A DNA stretch of 37,886 nt from Achromobacter pulmonis (lineage in GTDB: Bacteria > Pseudomonadota > Gammaproteobacteria > Burkholderiales > Burkholderiaceae_B). The stretch is taken from the NCBI RefSeq assembly GCF_002885955.2, contig NZ_POQS01000003.1:752236-790121 (forward strand), given 5' to 3'. Shown piece by piece: positions 8,312 to 16,815 of the stretch. The first letter of the stretch is position 1. Each line of letters begins with the position of its first letter. The translations under genes and the position numbers were made by a program. The notes beneath the pieces are model-generated. The model saw only the letters and a program-made list of their open reading frames with translations, searched no databases and had not been told where the DNA came from.

Positions 8312-8345
8312 GAAAGCCCCGTTGCCGCGGGGCTTTCGCCTTTTT
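8312..8345 (+). terminator. Strong hairpin with T tract
   Basis: GAAAGCCCCG (8312-8321) pairs with CGGGGCTTTC (8328-8337): a 10-bp stem with a 6-base loop TTGCCG, followed by GCCTTTTTCGG. The T tract is on the plus strand, yet the gene ending here (8349) is on the minus strand, where the stem may still act as a weaker barrier or RNA-stabilising structure. Confidence 0.65.
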
Positions 8346-8348
8346 CGG

Positions 8349-8792
8349 CTATGCCAAACAATATGTGGCAAAGCCTGTTTTCTTCACTCTTCCGCTTGCC
8401 CGCAGCCTGCTTAGGGTCTTCGCCACCGAGTCCCTAGTGACTTCTATCGACGAGGACTCTTTTATCGCGTTGAAAACCTCTTCGACGGTTCTACCCTGAT
8501 CTGGGGTCAACGTACGAATAATGGCATCCGTAATTGTTTTGTACTGTTGAGCTTCGGAGGTCTCAGGCCGGGTTGTCTGGGGAGGAGTTTCCCGAACCGA
8601 AATATTGGTGGATTGGTCGCTCTGCGCGGAGGCTAGATACTTTTCATAGCCGGTACTCTCCGAAACCAACTTGATGGTCTGTCGCAGAGCTTCAATCTGC
8701 TTACGGAGTTCGGTTGCATCTCTTTCCATCGCAGCAAGAGCACGCTCTTTTTGCTGGAGAAGTTTGCCAAGGTCGGTTTGGGGAAGATTCAT
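8349..8792 (-). CDS. Hypothetical protein with coiled coil and C-terminal winged helix
   Basis: I do not recognise this 147-residue protein. Residues 8-45 (LGKLLQQKERALAAMERDAT then ELRKQIEALRQTIKLV) form a clear heptad coiled coil. A polar linker rich in Ser, Thr, Gln and Pro covers about 50-85. The last 60 residues (ITDAIIRTLTPDQGRTVEEV, FNAIKESSS, then TRDSVAKTLSRLRASGRVKK) look like a winged-helix DNA-binding domain. A dimeric DNA-binding regulator is a reasonable guess. It is lower in GC than the genes to the right and belongs to the accessory segment. No clear ribosome binding site is seen in front of the ATG at 8792. Confidence 0.65.
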   Translation of the reverse strand: MNLPQTDLGKLLQQKERALAAMERDATELRKQIEALRQTIKLVSESTGYEKYLASAQSDQSTNISVRETPPQTTRPETSEAQQYKTITDAIIRTLTPDQGRTVEEVFNAIKESSSIEVTRDSVAKTLSRLRASGRVKKTGFATYCLA

Positions 8793-9459
8793 GTGTGAAT
8801 CTTAGCACGCGCTTTCTTTTTTTGTGAATTTGATGGGTGAAAAAATTCTCGGTTCTCCGTGTTTGCCATATGGCAGTGAGTGCGCTCTTTATTGAGGGTA
8901 GGGCGTTCGGTTACATTTAGGGAGTTCCTGTGGGAGCGTTTTTTTCACAATGCTCGGCTTTCATTGGAAGAGGAGGGCGGACATGACGGATCGGAAGTCG
9001 CATAGAACTCCGGCTGCTGACTCTTCGCAGCAGCAGACGCAGTGGCGTGTGAATTCAGCGGAGTGTCAAGCCGCACGCTTAATGAGCGCCGGTCGATAGC
9101 ATGAAAAGGTGAGCAAATGTTCATCTATGCCGATTCCCACGTTCTAGCTACGTAGTGTGGTTGAGAGGCAACCAACTAGAGTCTGAATACCCCAACATTC
9201 GGGAAACAGAGTTCCAAATTTGATAATGATCCCGCGCTCGAAGGCGGTCCGGCGCGACCGCTGACCGACCGCCCGCAGCGACCTCCGCAGACCGCTTTTT
9301 CAGAGGAAAAAACGGCTCACGGCAGCCGCTTTACGCCCGCACGAATCCACTGGAATTCGCGCCCATTTCCCAGCCAACGGCATCCATTTCGGCGCGGTTT
9401 TGCGGTTTGCGCCGCCCTGCGCTTGCACATAGACTGCATTACAAGAACAAGTCACCACG
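8793..9459. other. Intergenic transition from accessory to core DNA
   Basis: About 670 bases with only two tiny possible frames (8983-9099, and 9117-9155 reading MFIYADSHVLAT). Base composition shifts from mixed to clearly GC-rich near 9230. GGCGGTC (9243-9249) and GACCGCC (9267-9273) can form a 7-bp stem. No tRNA gene or second copy of the 18-bp attachment sequence is visible. The promoter of the glycosyltransferase should lie in the last 150 bases. Confidence 0.45.
8983..9099 (+). CDS. Possible small protein (38 residues)
   Basis: The frame begins MTDRKSHRTPAADSSQQQTQ, is hydrophilic and ends LMSAGR. An excellent ribosome binding site AGGAGG (8971-8976) lies 6 bases before the ATG, which is the main support. 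A second tiny frame at 9117-9155 with its own GGTGAG site follows, possibly the start of a gene cut at the accessory/core junction. No function can be suggested. Confidence 0.35.
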   Translation: MTDRKSHRTPAADSSQQQTQWRVNSAECQAARLMSAGR

Positions 9460-10629
9460 ATGACGCCTGCGTCGATTCTTGACGGGCGTCGCGCATTTTT
9501 CATGCCTTCCACGACAGACCGTCCCCTACGCATCATCCATTCCGAGGCGGCCCTCGGCTTTGCCGGCCAGGAGCGCCGCATCCTCAAGGAGATGCGGGCC
9601 ATGCGCGAGCGGGGCCACCGGGTGGAACTGATATGCCGGCCGGAAGCGAAGCTGGCCGCCGCGGCGAGCGAAGCGGGCATCAAGGTGCACAAGCTGCCCA
9701 TGGGCGGCTTCATGAACCTGGTGCGCGGCGCGCCCAAGGTGCGCCGCATCCTGCGCGAAGGCCGCTTCGACATACTCAACACCCATAGCCGCATCGACAC
9801 GCTGCTGGCCGGGCTGGGCGCGCGCCTGGCGGGCACGCCGCTGATCGTGCGCACCCGCCACCTGACCAACCGGGTCAATTCCATGCTGGCGTACACATGG
9901 GTGCCGCACCGCGTCAGCGCGGTGAGCAATTACGTGCGCGATTACCTGATCGAGCGCGGCGTGCCGGCCGGCAAGGTCGAGACGATTTATTCGCCCATCA
10001 CGCTGCCGCCGGCCGGTATCCGTTCGACGCTGCGCGAAGAGCTGAACCTGCCGCCGGAGGCGATCGTGGTCTGTTGCGTGGCGATATTGCGCGCGACCAA
10101 GGGGCATCGCGAGCTGATCGAGGCGCTGCGCCCCTTGATGCAGGACAGGCCGCAGGTGCATCTGGTGCTGGTGGGCAACGGCTCGCCGCTGTTCGAGCAG
10201 CTGCAGGCGCTGATCGCGGAGATCGGGCTGGCGGACCGCATCCACATGCTGGGGTTCCGCCACGACGTACCCAATATCCTGGCCGGCAGTGACATCTTCG
10301 CGCTGGCGACGCAGAAGGAAGCTTCGGGCACCGTGTACGTCGAAGCCGCGGCGGCGGGGCTGCCCGTCATCGGGGTGGACGTGGGCGGCGTCAGCGAGAT
10401 GGTGCGCGACGGCGAGACCGGCATACTGGTGCCTTCCGGGAACATCCCTGAATTGCGGGCGGCGCTGGAAACGCTGATCGACGACAGCCATCTGCGCGCC
10501 TGTATGGGCGCGGCCGGCACCCGCATGGCGCGGGTCGAAGGCAAGTTCTCGCTGGCCGGGCTGGCCGAGCGCACCGAGCAGGTGTACCGGACCTGGCTGG
10601 CCCAGGTGGCCGTCGGGGCCACGGGGTGA
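9460..10629 (+). CDS. Glycosyltransferase family 4 (GT-B fold)
   Basis: The 389-residue protein is a retaining glycosyltransferase that would move a sugar from a nucleotide donor to a lipid or polysaccharide acceptor on the cytoplasmic side of the inner membrane. The N-terminal acceptor domain begins LRIIHSEAALGFAGQERRIL with the glycine-containing loop of GT4 enzymes. The C-terminal donor domain holds the E-x7-E type motif EASGTVYVEAAAAGLPVIG (about residues 287-305) followed by DVGGVSEMV. An alternative start at 9502 (MPSTTDRPLRIIHSE) fits the family better, because the first 14 residues are non-conserved. It ends 3 bases before a kinase-like gene, so the two are co-transcribed. A role in lipopolysaccharide core or surface glycan assembly is likely but the acceptor is not known. 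Confidence 0.85.
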   Translation: MTPASILDGRRAFFMPSTTDRPLRIIHSEAALGFAGQERRILKEMRAMRERGHRVELICRPEAKLAAAASEAGIKVHKLPMGGFMNLVRGAPKVRRILREGRFDILNTHSRIDTLLAGLGARLAGTPLIVRTRHLTNRVNSMLAYTWVPHRVSAVSNYVRDYLIERGVPAGKVETIYSPITLPPAGIRSTLREELNLPPEAIVVCCVAILRATKGHRELIEALRPLMQDRPQVHLVLVGNGSPLFEQLQALIAEIGLADRIHMLGFRHDVPNILAGSDIFALATQKEASGTVYVEAAAAGLPVIGVDVGGVSEMVRDGETGILVPSGNIPELRAALETLIDDSHLRACMGAAGTRMARVEGKFSLAGLAERTEQVYRTWLAQVAVGATG

Positions 10630-10632
10630 TCC

Positions 10633-11379
10633 ATGCTGCCGGAACCTGGTCCATCCGCCATGCTTGAAACCCCGGCCACGCCGCGCGTGGATCTGCAGGC
10701 GGCGCTCATGCCGGCGCCGGCCACGCTGCCGGCCGTGCCCGCGCCCGCATGGTCCTGTCCGGCGTTCGAGGTGCTGGACCTGACGCAGGTGACGCTGGTG
10801 GCGTCCGGCAGCGAGCGCGACGTCTATCTGCACCCTGGCGACCAGTCGCTGCTCATCAAGATCGTCAACCGCGCGCGCATCAACGAGCCCGGCCGCAAGC
10901 GCCCCTGGCACAAACGGCTGCACCGCGAAGACGCGCATCGCGTGTTCATCACCGAACTGGTCGAGTACATCGCCACCACCGTGCAGCAGCGGCTCAGGCA
11001 GGGCAATACGCTGATGGCGCGCATCGCCGGGCTGGTGCTGACGTCGCACGGGCTGGGCCTGGCGGTGGAGCGCATCGTCGATGCGCGCGGCGAGTCCGCG
11101 CCCACGCTCAAGCAGCTGGTGGCGGCGCAGGGATTCGGCCCCGAGCTGCAGGCGCGCCTGCGGACATTCTTCATGGACCTGATCGACGCGCACGTGATCT
11201 TCAACGACGTCAGCGCGCGCAATATCGTCGTGGGTTTCAACGCCAACGGGCGCGAGGGGCTGTACCTGGTCGACGGGTTCGGCCCCAAGCAGCTGCTGCC
11301 GCTGTATGCGTGGAGCAAGACGCTCAACAAGCGGCGCCTGCTGCGCAAGTATGCCGAGCTGAAAGCCAAGCTTTCGTGA
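10633..11379 (+). CDS. YrbL-like kinase-fold protein
   Basis: The 248-residue protein resembles the PhoP-regulatory-network protein YrbL family of protein-kinase-like folds. After a Pro/Ala-rich N-terminal segment (1-45) comes a nucleotide-binding start (LVASGSERDVYLHPGDQSLL then IKIVN, with Lys at the ATP-binding position). The catalytic-loop equivalent is DAHVIFNDVSARNIVV (about 187-202), matching the family's D-x4-N pattern. The next stretch LYLVDGFG corresponds to the DFG region. Kinase-like proteins beside glycosyltransferases often modify lipopolysaccharide core sugars; whether this one phosphorylates sugar or protein cannot be told. It directly follows the glycosyltransferase (3-base gap). 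Confidence 0.75.
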   Translation: MLPEPGPSAMLETPATPRVDLQAALMPAPATLPAVPAPAWSCPAFEVLDLTQVTLVASGSERDVYLHPGDQSLLIKIVNRARINEPGRKRPWHKRLHREDAHRVFITELVEYIATTVQQRLRQGNTLMARIAGLVLTSHGLGLAVERIVDARGESAPTLKQLVAAQGFGPELQARLRTFFMDLIDAHVIFNDVSARNIVVGFNANGREGLYLVDGFGPKQLLPLYAWSKTLNKRRLLRKYAELKAKLS

Positions 11380-11413
11380 CGCCGGCCCGGCGCGGCGACG
11401 CCGGAAAGTTGCT

Positions 11414-12610
11414 CTAGATCTCTTGTGCGTCCGCGCCGATGCGCCGCGCGCGTCCGGCGCGGGCGCCGATCAGCGCGGCCAGCAGCGCCAGCGCCGTGCA
11501 CAAGGCCAGCGGCACGCGCCAGCCGCCGAGCGCGTCGTGCAGCGCGCCCATGGCCATGGGGCCGGCGGCGGCCAGCAGATAGCCGATGCATTGCGCCATG
11601 CCGGACAGCGCGGCGGCCTGGTGCGCGTTCGCCGTGCGCAGGCCGATGAAGGCCAGGCCCAGGATCATCCCCGCGCCGGTCCCCACGCCGAACAGGATCG
11701 ACCACAGCAGCGCCAGCTGCGGCGCCCACGCCAGCCCGGCCAGGGCGATGGCCGAGCACAGCGCCACCGTCGCCGCGGCTGCGCGCTGGTCCTGCATGCG
11801 GCGCACGATGGGACCGAGCAGCAGGCCCGGCACGGCGGTCGCCAGTTGCAGCACCCCATGCAGAAAGCCGGCCCGGGTCGCGGACATGCCGCTGTCGGTG
11901 AGCATCGTCGGCAGCCAGCCGATCGCCACGTAATAGATGGTCGAGTTCAGGCCCAGGAAACCGGTGACCTGCCAGGCGAGCGCGCTGCGCCAGACCGGCT
12001 CGCCCTTGGGGGCCGCCGCGGCGCCGGCCGCCGGCCGCGTCTGGCTGCCCAGCTGCGGCGCCCATGCGGCCAGTGCGGCTGCTGGCAGCACCAGAAAGCC
12101 CAGCAGGGCGGCATGCCAGCCCCACGCCTGCGCCAGCGGCGCCATGGCGGCCGAGCCCAGCGTCGCCGCCACGCCCATCGCCAGGGCGTAGGCGCCGGTG
12201 ACGGCGGTGACGTTGTGGGGAAAGTCGCGTTTCACCAGGCTGGGCAGCAGCACATTGCCCACGGCGATGCCCATGCCGATGATCCAGGTGCCCAGATACA
12301 GGCACCAGTACGAACCCGTGGAACGGATCGCGATGCCGGCGGCGATTGCCGCCATGGCGCCGAACAGCGCGCGCTCCAGGCCCCAGGCGCGCGCGAACCA
12401 GGCGCTGAATGGCGACAGCAGAGCGAAGGCCAGCAAGGGCAGCGTGGTGAGCGCGCCGGCGGCCGTGGTGCCCAGCGCCAGGTCGCTGCGGATCGCGCCC
12501 AGCAGCGGCGGCAGGCCGGTGATGGGCGCGCGGAGATTGGCGGCGATCAGAAGAATGCCGACGAGCAGCAGGGTGCAGGTGCCTGCCCGCTGTTGCGTCA
12601 AAGTGGTCAT
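11414..12610 (-). CDS. MFS transporter, CynX/NimT type
   Basis: The 398-residue inner-membrane protein has about 12 hydrophobic helices. It starts with LLLVGILLIAANLRAPITGL, the hallmark first helix of the CynX/NimT (YeaN) subgroup of the major facilitator superfamily, and GNVLLPSLVKRDFPHNVTAV after helix 4 is equally characteristic. Members include the cyanate transporter CynX and NimT, a 2-nitroimidazole exporter. The gene is transcribed divergently from an AraC-type regulator, just as nimT lies by nimR in Escherichia coli, so drug or small-acid export under that regulator is the best guess. The substrate is not predictable from sequence. Confidence 0.85.
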   Translation of the reverse strand: MTTLTQQRAGTCTLLLVGILLIAANLRAPITGLPPLLGAIRSDLALGTTAAGALTTLPLLAFALLSPFSAWFARAWGLERALFGAMAAIAAGIAIRSTGSYWCLYLGTWIIGMGIAVGNVLLPSLVKRDFPHNVTAVTGAYALAMGVAATLGSAAMAPLAQAWGWHAALLGFLVLPAAALAAWAPQLGSQTRPAAGAAAAPKGEPVWRSALAWQVTGFLGLNSTIYYVAIGWLPTMLTDSGMSATRAGFLHGVLQLATAVPGLLLGPIVRRMQDQRAAAATVALCSAIALAGLAWAPQLALLWSILFGVGTGAGMILGLAFIGLRTANAHQAAALSGMAQCIGYLLAAAGPMAMGALHDALGGWRVPLALCTALALLAALIGARAGRARRIGADAQEI

Positions 12611-12698
12611 GGGTCTCTCGGTAATCCTAGGGGATTCCCTAATCTACGCGCTCTTCGTGTGCTGTAATACAGAAGCAATGACAATGAATCTCTAAATC
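12611..12698. promoter_or_regulatory. Divergent promoter region of the NimT/NimR-like pair
   Basis: In the 88-base gap TAGGG (12628-12632) and CCCTA (12637-12641) form an inverted repeat around GATT, flanked by direct repeats TAATC (12622-12626) and TAATC (12640-12644 region). It lies 18 bases upstream of the transporter start and is the obvious operator candidate for the AraC-type regulator. Confidence 0.5.
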
Positions 12699-13493
12699 AT
12701 GACAAGCTGCGCGCCCTTGAACCAGACGCTGTTCCAGTACGACCCGGACGCCAGCGACCGGCCGGCCACCGCGCTGCGCGTCGAGGTCGAGCAGAGCGAT
12801 GCCGAGCAGCCCGTGCACACGCACCGCAAGGGGCAGCTCGTGATGGCGCTGCACGGCGGGGTGACCTGCGAAGTGCCGCGCGCCTTGTGGATGGTGCCGC
12901 CGCACCACGCGGTGTGGATCCCCGGCGGCATGCCGCACAGCAATCGCGCTACCGGCAACGCGCGCATTTATTTCCTCTTCATCGAACCGCAGGCCGCGCC
13001 GATGCCGGACCAGTGCTGCACCGTGGAGATTTCTCCGCTGGTCCGGGAGATGATCAAGTATCTGTCCGAACAGGGCCCGGGCTATTCCAAGGACGGGCCC
13101 ACCGCGCGGCTGGTCTCTGTGCTGCTCGATCAGCTGTGCGCCGCGCCCCTGGCGCAGCTGCACCTGCCAATCTCGCCGCATCCGAAGATCCGGCGCATCG
13201 CGGACGCGCTGGCCGCCGACCCGTCGGACCGCAGCACGCTGGCCGCATGGGGCGACCGGCTGGCCATGAGCGACCGCACGCTGGCGCGCCTGGTGCGGCG
13301 CGAGACCGGGCTGACCTTCGGGCGCTGGCGCCAGCAGCTGCACCTGATCGTCGCGCTGCGGCAGCTGGCCGCCGGCGCGAGCGTACAGCGCGTGGCCGGC
13401 AACCTGGGCTATGACTCGGTGACGGCGTTCATCACGATGTTCAAGAAGGCGCTGGGCCAGCCTCCGGCGCAGTACTTCTCGGCGCTGCGCTGA
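12699..13493 (+). CDS. AraC-family regulator, NimR-like
   Basis: The 264-residue protein has an N-terminal cupin sensor (about 30-110) with the HTHRKGQLVMALHGGVTC strand and WMVPPHHAVWIPGGMPHS motif that define the NimR/YeaM subgroup. A C-terminal double helix-turn-helix (about 165-262) follows, with RTLARLVRRETGLTFGRWR and VAGNLGYDSVTAFITMFKKA. Such proteins control a divergent MFS exporter. The start ATG at 12699 lacks a strong ribosome binding site, so translation may be weak or the start may differ slightly. It converges on the nucleotidyltransferase gene with a 12-base gap. Confidence 0.88.
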   Translation: MTSCAPLNQTLFQYDPDASDRPATALRVEVEQSDAEQPVHTHRKGQLVMALHGGVTCEVPRALWMVPPHHAVWIPGGMPHSNRATGNARIYFLFIEPQAAPMPDQCCTVEISPLVREMIKYLSEQGPGYSKDGPTARLVSVLLDQLCAAPLAQLHLPISPHPKIRRIADALAADPSDRSTLAAWGDRLAMSDRTLARLVRRETGLTFGRWRQQLHLIVALRQLAAGASVQRVAGNLGYDSVTAFITMFKKALGQPPAQYFSALR

Positions 13494-13505
13494 ACGCGAG
13501 GCGGC

Positions 13506-14153
13506 TCACGCCGCGTTCAGGTCCTGCGGCACGTCCACGTCGCGCAGCGCGCCGGGGTCTTCGAGCGGCACGGCGTGCACCCCATGCCGGCGCAGTATCT
13601 CGCGTCCGCCCACGTCGGCGCGCAGCGCGGCCAGCTCGGGCCATAGCGCGCGCGCAAACCGCACCGGGTGCCCGCGCCTCCCCTGGACCAGCGGCGCCGC
13701 CACGGCATGCGCTGACGGCTGCGCGGCAACGGCGCGCAGCGTCTCGGGCGCCACCCACGGCATATCGCCCAGCGCCACCAATGCATGCGTATGGCCGTCG
13801 CCATGCGCCAGCAGCCACTGCATGGCCGCGGCCAGCGTGGAACCCATGCCGCCCTCCGGGCCATCCGCGGCCGGCGCCGGCAGGACCACGCAGCCCAGGT
13901 CGGCGAGGCGCCGCGCCAGGAACGCATCGTCCGGCGCGACCAGAGCGACGACACGCGCAACCGCGGCGCTCAGCCTGGCGGCGGCGTGCGCCGCTATCGG
14001 CATGCCGTCGGCCAGCGTGGCGTGCAGCTTGTTCCCGGCGCCGCCGGCCTGGCGGTAGCGCGAGCCCGCGCCGGCGGCCAGCAGCACGCCGATGCAGGAG
14101 GGCGGATCGGGGTCTGGCGTCATGGCCGGGCGGGGAATGGGCGTGGAAGACAT
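13506..14153 (-). CDS. MobA/MocA-like molybdenum-cofactor nucleotidyltransferase
   Basis: The 215-residue protein has the NTP-transferase core of the MobA/MocA family, which attaches a nucleotide (GMP or CMP) to molybdopterin. The nucleotide-binding loop is GVLLAAGAGSRYRQAGG followed by NKL (about 22-41), with the expected Gly-rich loop and Lys. ALVALGDMPWVAPETL (about 123-138) carries the metal-binding Asp of the LxDxP motif. RRGHPVRFARALWPEL (about 158-173) matches the family's G-x-P motif. MocA-like enzymes serve xanthine-dehydrogenase-type oxidases. No molybdoenzyme gene is nearby. An in-frame ATG at 14123 is an alternative start. Confidence 0.8.
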   Translation of the reverse strand: MSSTPIPRPAMTPDPDPPSCIGVLLAAGAGSRYRQAGGAGNKLHATLADGMPIAAHAAARLSAAVARVVALVAPDDAFLARRLADLGCVVLPAPAADGPEGGMGSTLAAAMQWLLAHGDGHTHALVALGDMPWVAPETLRAVAAQPSAHAVAAPLVQGRRGHPVRFARALWPELAALRADVGGREILRRHGVHAVPLEDPGALRDVDVPQDLNAA

Positions 14154-14208
14154 GGCGCTATTGTGGCCAGGATGCGCCCGGCCTGTCCATGGCGGGCGGC
14201 TCGCGCGC

Positions 14209-16713
14209 CTACATCCGGTATTGCATCGTCAGCAGATAGTTGCGCGGCGCGCCGTAGTAGTTGTGGTCGTAGCTGATCGACGAGTAGTACTTCTTGTCCG
14301 TGAGGTTGCTCACGTTCAGGGCAACCGACAAGCGGTTGTCGAAGCGATAGCCGATGCGCGCATCGAGCACGGTGTAGCCGCCCTGTTTGCGGCCGTAGTA
14401 GGCGAAGCCGGAGGACTCGCTTTGCGTGGTCAGGCCGGCGCCGATGGAGTAGCCGCTCCATTGGCCGGGCAGGCGGTAGTTGGCCCAGAGCCGCGCCAGG
14501 TGGCGAGGAATGCCGGTGTTGGACGAAATGTCGTAGCCGACCGCGGGCACGTCCTCGCCTTTGTGCTTGGTCTGGGTATAGGTGTAGGAGGCGGCCAGCT
14601 GCAGGCCGGGCAGCACTTCGCCGGTGACTTCGGCCTCGAAGCCCTGGCTGCGCACTTGCGCGGTCGGGCGGTAGCAGGTGCCGCCGCAGCGCGCGTTGGC
14701 TACCTCCTGCGGCACGCTGCCGTCCTGGAAGGCGACCTTCTTCTGTTCGGTGCGAAACAGCGCGAAGCCCACGTCCACGCGGCCGTCGAGCAGTTCGCCT
14801 TTCAGGCCCAGTTCATAATTCCTGCCGGTGACCGGGCTGAGGAAGGCGCCGGAGGCGTCGCGCTGGCTCTGCGGCCGGAATATGTCCGCATAGTTCGCGT
14901 AGGCCGACCATTGCTCGTCGAGCGTGAGCACCGTGCCGATGAACGGCGTGAATTCCCCTTCTTCCTTGGCCGTGGTTTCCGAGTAGCCCCAGATGCCGTC
15001 CGATACATAGGTCTGCTCGTACCACGAGAAGCGCCCGCCCAGCACGATGGAAAGCGGGTCCAGCACCTGGTAGCGCGCCGTGGCGTACAGCCCCTTCTTG
15101 TCGGAGCGGTAGCCGTCGTCCATGCGGTTCGCCGCCATGATTTCATCGCTGTTCATGGCGGGGCCGGTGTAGCGCTGGTCGTAGCTGGCGTTCAGGCTTT
15201 GGACGTTCCTGGTCCAGCCCCAGATATCGTTGCTGCGCTGATGCGAGAAATTGGCGCCCATGGTCAGGTCGAGCTTGCGGCCGAACAGCATGGCGCCTCC
15301 GGTCAGATAGGCGTCGCCGCCGAGGTTGCGCGAGTTCATGTCGAAGGCGTAGGCGTCGCCGCGGAACGTGTTGGGCGGCCCCAGCCTGCCGGTGCGCAGC
15401 AGATACTTGATGTCGTTGGCTTCGTCCACGCGCACCAGGGCGGCCTTGAACTTCCAGCCGTTGGCGAAGCGGTGGGTCAGGTCGGCGTACCAGGTGTCCT
15501 GGGTCTTGAAGGCATGGTTCCAGGGCGCGCTCAGGTTGGTGGAGCGGGAGTAATCGGGCATGGAGCCGTCGCCGTAGCTGGGCAATCCCGACCAGTCGAT
15601 GACGCCGTAGGGCTTTTCACGGCTGTAGCCGATGCCCAGGGTGGTGGCGGGCCCCAGGTCGATGTCCAGCGCGCCATAGAGGGTGCGTTCGTTGGAATCC
15701 AGATAGTCGCGAAACGAGCCGGCGGTCTCGTAGTTGGCCACCACGCGCGCGCGCACCGTGCCCTTGTCGTTCAGCGGCCCGCCCACGTCCACCAGCGCGC
15801 CGTACTGGTCCCACGACCCCACCTTGCCGGTCAACGTCATCTGGAATTCCTGCGTGGCGCGCTTGCGCACCATGTTGACGGACCCGGAAGGATCGCCGGC
15901 GCCTTCGAACAGGCCTTGAGGGCCGCGCATGATTTCCACGCGGTCGTAGATCGCCGCGTCGGAGTTGAAGGCCGAGCCGCGCGCGTAGAGCTGGCGTTCC
16001 AGCGGCACCCCGTCGAACTGGTAGCTCTGGATGAAGAAACCGCGCGAATAGAACTGCCCGCCCGGATCGTTGGCCACCATGGACACGCCGGGCGCATTGT
16101 TCAATGCGTCGCGGATGTCGCCGATGTTCTGGTCGTCCATGCGCTGGCGGGTGATGACCGAGACGGCCTGCGGGATCTCGCGCAGCGACTGGTCGCCCTT
16201 GGCGATGGTCACCACATTGGAGGCATAGGAGCCGGTCCCTTCGGTGGTGGCGAGATCCTGGCCCTGCACGGTGACCGGCGCCAGCGTGGCCACGCCGCCG
16301 CCGGCCGCCGCGCGCAGGCGGTATTGCCCGCGCGCGTCCTGCACCGCCTCCAGGCCGGTGCCCGCCAGCGCCGCGGCCAGCGCGGCCTGCGGGTCCAGCG
16401 CGCCGCGCACCCCGGCGCTCTGGCGGCCGTCGACCAGGCCGGGCGGGCTGGCCAGCAGCACGCCGGATTCCGCGGCGTAGCGGGCCAGCACCGCGTTCAG
16501 GGGGCCGGCCGGAATGTCGTAATGGCGGGTCTGGCCGCCGGCGGCCTGGGCCGGAGCGGCGCTCGCGGCCTGCGCCTGGACGCCGGGCGTCCAGGCCGCC
16601 GCGGCGAGCAGCCCGCAAGCGCATGCCAACCGCAAGGCGCCGCGCGCCTTGCGGTTGGCGCCGGAAAACAGAGACGATGGCATGCGGCCGGGAATGGGCG
16701 GGTGAACAGGCAT
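14209..16713 (-). CDS. TonB-dependent siderophore receptor with STN signalling domain (FpvA/FoxA type)
   Basis: The 834-residue outer-membrane receptor imports a ferric siderophore using TonB energy and signals through its N-terminal domain. A signal peptide precedes an STN domain (YDIPAGPLNAVLARYAAESG, about residues 55-130), the part that contacts a FecR protein. The plug domain holds REIPQAVSVITRQRMDDQN and VEIMRGPQGLFEGAGDPSGS, and a 22-strand barrel follows. I chose the ATG at 16713, with GAGGA upstream, rather than a TTG at 16740. It is the last gene of a fecI-fecR-receptor unit (18287 to 14209), with about 100 bases between fecR and receptor. The siderophore is unknown; the sequence is of the class that takes hydroxamates or mixed siderophores. 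BfrZ of Bordetella bronchiseptica is encoded in a similar layout. Confidence 0.88.
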   Translation of the reverse strand: MPVHPPIPGRMPSSLFSGANRKARGALRLACACGLLAAAAWTPGVQAQAASAAPAQAAGGQTRHYDIPAGPLNAVLARYAAESGVLLASPPGLVDGRQSAGVRGALDPQAALAAALAGTGLEAVQDARGQYRLRAAAGGGVATLAPVTVQGQDLATTEGTGSYASNVVTIAKGDQSLREIPQAVSVITRQRMDDQNIGDIRDALNNAPGVSMVANDPGGQFYSRGFFIQSYQFDGVPLERQLYARGSAFNSDAAIYDRVEIMRGPQGLFEGAGDPSGSVNMVRKRATQEFQMTLTGKVGSWDQYGALVDVGGPLNDKGTVRARVVANYETAGSFRDYLDSNERTLYGALDIDLGPATTLGIGYSREKPYGVIDWSGLPSYGDGSMPDYSRSTNLSAPWNHAFKTQDTWYADLTHRFANGWKFKAALVRVDEANDIKYLLRTGRLGPPNTFRGDAYAFDMNSRNLGGDAYLTGGAMLFGRKLDLTMGANFSHQRSNDIWGWTRNVQSLNASYDQRYTGPAMNSDEIMAANRMDDGYRSDKKGLYATARYQVLDPLSIVLGGRFSWYEQTYVSDGIWGYSETTAKEEGEFTPFIGTVLTLDEQWSAYANYADIFRPQSQRDASGAFLSPVTGRNYELGLKGELLDGRVDVGFALFRTEQKKVAFQDGSVPQEVANARCGGTCYRPTAQVRSQGFEAEVTGEVLPGLQLAASYTYTQTKHKGEDVPAVGYDISSNTGIPRHLARLWANYRLPGQWSGYSIGAGLTTQSESSGFAYYGRKQGGYTVLDARIGYRFDNRLSVALNVSNLTDKKYYSSISYDHNYYGAPRNYLLTMQYRM

Positions 16714-16815
16714 GGAGTCCTCGAAAGCCGGGTTGTTCAATGGTCGAATGACCTTGCACCCCGTTCATCGAACGAGCCGCCCGAAACAGGAACTGCCCGG
16801 TGAAAAAAAGTTGCG

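Noticed and set aside
9526..11193. A 555-codon minus-strand frame
   Set aside because: It is antisense to the glycosyltransferase and YrbL-like genes and rich in His, Arg and Gln as typical for shadow frames.
14092..16803. A 903-codon open frame on the plus strand
   Set aside because: It is antisense to the FpvA/FoxA-like receptor; its composition is a mirror of the receptor codons in a high-GC genome and it has no domain.
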